From the NCBI GenBank assembly GCA_964475955.1, contig CAYYZY010000274.1, forward strand, positions 1 through 8,681: 8,681 bases of DNA, given 5' to 3'. Source of the stretch: DATKZH01 sp964475955. Its GTDB lineage: Bacteria; Planctomycetota; Planctomycetia; Pirellulales; Thermoguttaceae. The notes beneath the pieces were generated by a model that was not told the DNA's origin, did no database searches, and was given only the letters and a program-made list of their open reading frames with translations. This document shows, piece after piece, positions 5,498 to 8,681 of this stretch. Position 1 is the stretch's first letter, and the number at the start of each line of letters is the position of its first letter. The position numbers and the translations under genes are program-made.

Positions 5498-6883
5498 ATG
5501 GCCAAGAAATCCTATCCCCTTATCGACGCCACCGAGCCCAACCTCATCGAGGAGACGTTCGACTACAGCCTGCCCCCGCTGATCCGTTTCGACGGCCCCG
5601 TCGTCGAGTACATCGACGGCCGGCCGGTCGAGTTCGACCCGCAGTCGCTCAAGACCCGCGACGTCGTCATCACCGACACCACCTTCCGCGACGGCCAGCA
5701 GGCCCGGCCCCCCTACACCATCGACCAGATGGTCCACATCTACGACCTGCTGGCCAAACTGGGCGGCCCCAACGGCGTCGTCCGCCAGACCGAGTTCTTC
5801 CTCTACACCAAGAACGACCGCGAAACCCTCGACCGCTGCCGCGCGCTGGGCCACCGATACCCCGAATGCACCGGGTGGATCCGCGCCGTGCCGGGCGACT
5901 TCCGCCTGGTCAAGGAGGCCGGCCTCCAGGAGAGCGGCATGCTCACCAGCGCCTCCGACTACCACATCTTCCACAAGCTCAAGTTCAAGAGCCGCCAGGC
6001 CTGCATGGACGCCTACTGCGAAGTGGTCGACGCCGCCTTCGAGGCCGGCGTCCGCCCCCGCTGCCACTTCGAAGACATCACCCGGGCCGATATCGAAGGC
6101 TTCATCCTCCCCTTCGCCGAACGCCTGATGCGCATGAGCGAGCAGGTGCCCGAAGACAAAACGGCCAAGATCCGCCTCTGCGACACGATGGGCTTCGGCG
6201 TCAGCTTCCCCGGCGTCGAACTGCCGCGGAGCGTCCCCAAGCTGATCTACAAGCTCAACCAGGAAGTGGGCGTGCCCAGCGACCGGCTCGAATGGCACGG
6301 GCACAACGACTTCCACAAGGTCCACGTCAACGGCGCCACCGCCTGGCTTTACGGGTGCGACGCGGTGAACACCACGCTGTTCGGCTACGGCGAGCGCACG
6401 GGCAACCCGCCCCTGGAAGGCGCGATTATGGAGTACATCGCCCTGCGAGGCGACCTCTCCGGCATCCGGACCGAGGTGATCACCGAACTGGCCGAGTACA
6501 TGCGGTCGATCGGCTTCCCCATCCCCGAGAACTACCCGTTCGTGGGCAGGTACTTCAACACCACGCGGGCCGGCATCCACGCGGGTGGCCTGCGCTCCAA
6601 CGAGCGGATCTACAACGTCTTCGACACCGCGGCCCTGTTGGGCCGCCCGCCCCGCGTCGCCCTGACCGACAAGACCGGCTCCGACGGCGTGGCCCTGTGG
6701 GTGAACGAGTTCTTCGGCCTCAAGGGCGACGAGCGCCTCAGCGTGATGAAGTGCCACAAAGTCGCCCGGTGGGTCCGCGACCAATACGAAGAGCACGGCC
6801 GCATGACCGCCATCAGCGACCAGGAGCTCGAAGCCCAGGTCCAGGAGCTCATGCCCGAGCAGTGGGCGAAGTATAAGGGGTAG
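5498..6883 (+). CDS. Re-citrate synthase / homocitrate synthase-like enzyme (LeuA-NifV superfamily)
   Basis: Predicted TIM-barrel Claisen-condensing enzyme joining an acyl-CoA (probably acetyl-CoA) to a 2-oxo acid. The 461-residue product has DTTFRDGQQARPPYT (60-74; metal ligand D65), LGGPNGVVRQTEFF (88-101), RPRCHFEDITRADI (186-199), RLCDTMGFG (226-234), EWHGHNDF with H267 and H269 (265-272), GYGERTGNPPLE (297-308) and RAGIHAGG (357-364). From memory, the RPPYT, GGPNG, RCHFEDITRADI and WHGHNDF blocks are those of Re-citrate synthases of anaerobes (first characterised in Clostridium kluyveri) rather than of classical LeuA. It lacks the LeuA C-terminal leucine-regulatory domain by length. Oxaloacetate is thus the favoured acceptor, but homocitrate- or isopropylmalate-type activity is not excluded. 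The start follows AAAGGA at 5486-5491. The gene converges with the patatin gene downstream. Confidence 0.88.
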   Translation: MAKKSYPLIDATEPNLIEETFDYSLPPLIRFDGPVVEYIDGRPVEFDPQSLKTRDVVITDTTFRDGQQARPPYTIDQMVHIYDLLAKLGGPNGVVRQTEFFLYTKNDRETLDRCRALGHRYPECTGWIRAVPGDFRLVKEAGLQESGMLTSASDYHIFHKLKFKSRQACMDAYCEVVDAAFEAGVRPRCHFEDITRADIEGFILPFAERLMRMSEQVPEDKTAKIRLCDTMGFGVSFPGVELPRSVPKLIYKLNQEVGVPSDRLEWHGHNDFHKVHVNGATAWLYGCDAVNTTLFGYGERTGNPPLEGAIMEYIALRGDLSGIRTEVITELAEYMRSIGFPIPENYPFVGRYFNTTRAGIHAGGLRSNERIYNVFDTAALLGRPPRVALTDKTGSDGVALWVNEFFGLKGDERLSVMKCHKVARWVRDQYEEHGRMTAISDQELEAQVQELMPEQWAKYKG

Positions 6884-7024
6884 GGGCAGGCGGGCAGGTC
6901 TTTTCGGTTCGGCCCTGCAACGGCCCAGGGTAATCGACTGGCCATGCTGAAGACAGAATCGCTCCTGATGCAAGGCAACCGGGATGGGCCGGGCCTGCCC
7001 AACGGCCGTTCCTGCGCCGCTACC

Positions 7025-7054
7025 GCGGGCCCCTTTCGGCGGCCTGCGGCCCGC
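7025..7054 (-). terminator. Possible transcript-end hairpin after the patatin gene
   Basis: GCGGGCC (7025-7031) pairs with GGCCCGC (7048-7054) across a 16-nt loop, directly abutting the patatin stop codon on its downstream side. No U-run follows in the minus-strand transcript, so a classical intrinsic terminator is not established. Another small stem, CCCTG/CAGGG at 6913-6930, lies beyond the convergent plus-strand gene. Confidence 0.25.
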
Positions 7055-8044
7055 TCACCCCGTTTCCACGAGCCGCTCCACCAAACGTTCCAGCTTTCGC
7101 CGGCCCTCGCCGCAGTCGATGTAGTGGGTGGCCAGGTGGGTGAGGACCTCGACGTTCCGGGCCCCGGCGTTGTCCATCGCCTCGTACCGGCGGTCGAGCG
7201 GGAACTGGAAGCGGAAGTAGTTGTCGCCGGAGATGAGCTGGCAGGCGAGGTAGTCGACCGCGTCGCTCGAGCCGCCGAACAGGACGTCGATCACCGGCTC
7301 CGCCCAGCGCACCGCGCTCCACCGCCGCGCCTCCTCGCCCGTGATCCGACGCACCACCTCGCCCGTGCCGAAACTGGCGACCAGGAGTTCGTCCAGGCCA
7401 TACGTAGGGCCGTCTCGCTCGGGCCTGGGACGGTTGACGCGCACCGCTTCGGCGATCGCGCAGGCCGCGGGGTTGTTGGCCACCACGCCGCCGTCGATCA
7501 AGGGGACCGCCGCCCCGCCGATGCGCAGCCGGTGCGGCGGGAAATAGGTGGGCGCCGCCGACGAAGCCCGGCAAACGTCGCGCACCCGCAGCCCCCGGTG
7601 CCGGGCGCGGTCGCTCTTGAAAATCACCGGCTTGCCCGTGAACGTGTCGTACGCCGTCACCAGCGCCCGGAGCTTGAGGTCCTCGAACCGGGCGTCGCCG
7701 AAGACCGAATCGAGCGCGTCTTCCAACCCGCGCCCCCGGTATCGCGGCCCCCGGACCCACCGGGGCCAGAATCGGGCGACGCGCCGCAGGAACCCCAGGC
7801 GCGGCGTCGGGAAAACCCTCCTGCCCTCGCTCGCGTAGAGGCGGATGATGCGCCGGGTGTCGATCTCGCCGGCCACGGCGCAGGCGAGGATCGCGCCGGT
7901 CGACGTGCCGGCCACCAGGTCGAAATGCCGCCACAAGGGGGGCTCCAGTTCCTGCTCCAGCCGGTTCAGCCAAAGGGCCGTGATCAGGCCGCGGATGCCG
8001 CCGCCGTCGAGCGAGAGGATGCGATAAGTCGATCGCCGCCGCAT
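7055..8044 (-). CDS. Patatin-like phospholipase
   Basis: Predicted serine lipid acyl hydrolase acting on membrane phospholipids or other acyl esters. The 329-residue product, counted from the ATG at 8044, has the oxyanion-hole motif DGGGIRG (13-19), the nucleophile elbow GTSTG with S48 (46-50), and the DGG motif supplying the dyad aspartate D184 (184-186), so the catalytic Ser-Asp dyad is complete. ASSAAPTYFPP (160-170) and the VVANNPA block (187-193) are also typical. No signal peptide or membrane segment is evident. A longer reading frame extends upstream to 8329, but its extra 95 residues are low-complexity and precede the normal patatin N-terminus. No clear ribosome-binding site precedes 8044, so the exact start is moderately sure. 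It is convergent with the Re-citrate-synthase-like gene and divergent from the ZIP gene. No cyclic-nucleotide synthase is nearby, so CBASS membership is unsupported. Confidence 0.93.
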   Translation of the reverse strand: MRRRSTYRILSLDGGGIRGLITALWLNRLEQELEPPLWRHFDLVAGTSTGAILACAVAGEIDTRRIIRLYASEGRRVFPTPRLGFLRRVARFWPRWVRGPRYRGRGLEDALDSVFGDARFEDLKLRALVTAYDTFTGKPVIFKSDRARHRGLRVRDVCRASSAAPTYFPPHRLRIGGAAVPLIDGGVVANNPAACAIAEAVRVNRPRPERDGPTYGLDELLVASFGTGEVVRRITGEEARRWSAVRWAEPVIDVLFGGSSDAVDYLACQLISGDNYFRFQFPLDRRYEAMDNAGARNVEVLTHLATHYIDCGEGRRKLERLVERLVETG

Positions 8045-8230
8045 CGATTCGGAAATGCCGTCAAGGTCCGTGGAAGACGCGCTCGCCCGGCCCCTGTTGA
8101 CGCACGCGCGCCCAGCGGCGTCTCCCGGAAAACGAGGGCCGCCGGCCGCCCGAGGCCCGCCCTCCGAGAAGGTCACCTTACGCCCCCGACGCCCCCTCGG
8201 GCAACGCAAGTTTCTGGCCGCCCCCGGGGC

Positions 8231-8265
8231 GTGACAACCCGGCCCGCCCCTGATAGCCTGATAAT
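8231..8265 (+). promoter_or_regulatory. Possible promoter elements for the ZIP transporter gene
   Basis: GTGACA (8231-8236) matches five of six -35 positions and GATAAT (8260-8265) five of six -10 positions, but the 23-bp spacing is too long for a standard sigma70 promoter. They may not work together. The region is the 263-bp divergent gap between the patatin and ZIP genes, which otherwise holds no gene I can support. Confidence 0.2.
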
Positions 8266-8307
8266 GACGTTTCAGAAAACCGGAGCCGGGCCTCGCGGGA
8301 AGGTCGC

Positions 8308-8636
8308 ATGGGAAACCTGGGAATTGCACTCGGTCTGACGGTCTTCGCCGGCCTGGCCACGAGCATCGGCAGCGCCATCGCCTTCTTCGCCAAGCGCACC
8401 AACTACCGGTTCCTCTCGGTAGCCACGGGCTTCTCGGCCGGCGTGATGCTCTACGTCTCGTTCGTGGAGATCTTCGTCAAGGGGACCGACGCCCTCGTGG
8501 CCGCCCACGGCGACACATGGGGGCACTGGCTCAACGTGGCGTCGTTCTTCGGCGGCATTGCGCTGATCGGGATCATCGACGGCCTGATCCCGTCCGCCGA
8601 GAACCCGCACGAGACCCACACGGCGCAGGAGACGGC
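8308..8636 (+). CDS. zupT: ZIP-family metal transporter, N-terminal part (truncated by contig end)
   Basis: Predicted inner-membrane uptake protein for zinc or other divalent metals. Only about 109 genuine residues are present, where ZupT-like proteins are about 250-270. Three hydrophobic segments are visible: about 5-27, 35-58 and 75-94. The second contains TGFSAGVMLYVSFVEIF, closely like the LGFAAGIMLLISLMEM block of E. coli ZupT. After the third, a short polar loop begins (PSAENPHETH), where ZupT-type proteins carry His-rich sequence. GGGAAGG at 8297-8303 precedes the ATG by 4 bases. The open frame continues to 8681, but from codon 110 onward it reads Illumina adapter (ending RKSTRLNSSHANIS) and is not protein. 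The metal-binding helices IV and V are missing, so the substrate cannot be judged. Confidence 0.85.
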
Positions 8637-8681
8637 AGATCGGAAGAGCACACGTCTGAACTCCAGTCACGCCAATATCTC
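8637..8681 (+). other. Illumina TruSeq adapter contamination
   Basis: From 8637 the sequence begins AGATCGGAAGAGCACACG and continues through the TruSeq indexed adapter to 8670, followed by GCCAAT at 8671-8676 (TruSeq index 6) and ATCTC, the next adapter bases. The match is exact as far as it goes. This is residual sequencing adapter at the contig end. The first A may be genomic or come from A-tailing. On the minus strand it creates the spurious ORF start MTGVQTCALPI. Confidence 0.98.

Noticed and set aside
5404..6876. 490-residue plus-strand open frame overlapping the Re-citrate-synthase-like gene
   Set aside because: Out-of-frame translation rich in Arg and Pro without any domain; the other frame carries all family motifs.
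5477..6973. 498-residue minus-strand open frame opposite the Re-citrate-synthase-like gene
   Set aside because: Antisense shadow with Val/Ala/Gly/Asp-rich composition and no recognisable motif.
7055..8044. Patatin gene as a CBASS (CapV-like) defence effector
   Set aside because: No CD-NTase, ubiquitin-like or other defence gene lies within the window; stand-alone patatins are common.
6944..8338. 464-residue plus-strand open frame opposite the patatin gene
   Set aside because: Antisense to a gene with the complete patatin Ser-Asp dyad; the translation is a Pro/Arg/Ala-rich shadow.
8272..8670. Minus-strand open frame beginning MTGVQTCALPI
   Set aside because: The start is translated Illumina adapter and the rest is antisense to the ZIP transporter gene.

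Overview
The window is a high-GC bacterial contig end that most resembles a planctomycete. That guess rests on three things. Gene content is one: an alternate-type GlmU and a Re-citrate-synthase-like enzyme. Long, repeat-bearing intergenic DNA is another. The third is a 29-bp perfect inverted repeat at 2425-2497 whose spurious translation contains 'NPKRKRG', a string I recall from many planctomycete intergenic ORFs. No rRNA or other taxonomic marker is present, so this remains an inference.

Layout. Methionyl-tRNA synthetase (metG) lies on the minus strand at 46-2100. A 623-bp gap without genes follows (2101-2723) and carries the large palindrome. Four plus-strand genes come next: nagB (2724-3509), a GlmU-like sugar nucleotidyltransferase/hexapeptide-repeat protein (3617-4903), a small acyl carrier protein (5071-5325), and a LeuA/NifV-superfamily enzyme of Re-citrate-synthase type (5498-6883). 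A patatin-like phospholipase on the minus strand (7055-8044) converges on the last of these. Divergent from it is the N-terminus of a ZIP-family metal transporter, from 8308. All six complete genes look intact; I see no frameshift or internal stop.

The last 45 bases (8637-8681) are not genomic. They read as the Illumina TruSeq adapter followed by a 6-base index (GCCAAT) and the next adapter bases. The ZIP gene is therefore cut by a library artefact, and the final stretch of its translation (RKSTRLNSSH...) is adapter.

How the genes fit together. nagB (glucosamine-6-phosphate to fructose-6-phosphate plus ammonia) and the GlmU-like gene (predicted UDP-GlcNAc synthesis) sit in tandem at a natural amino-sugar branch point. 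The ACP and the Re-citrate-synthase-like gene are also in tandem, but 172 bp of repeat-rich DNA separates them, so co-transcription is uncertain. The patatin and ZIP genes show no evident link to the rest. I found no defence system, CRISPR array, RNA gene, transposase or integrase. The most notable signals are the adapter tail, the palindromic elements, a G-quadruplex-type motif after the ACP gene, the variant ESV motif of the ACP, and the Re-citrate-synthase-like gene.
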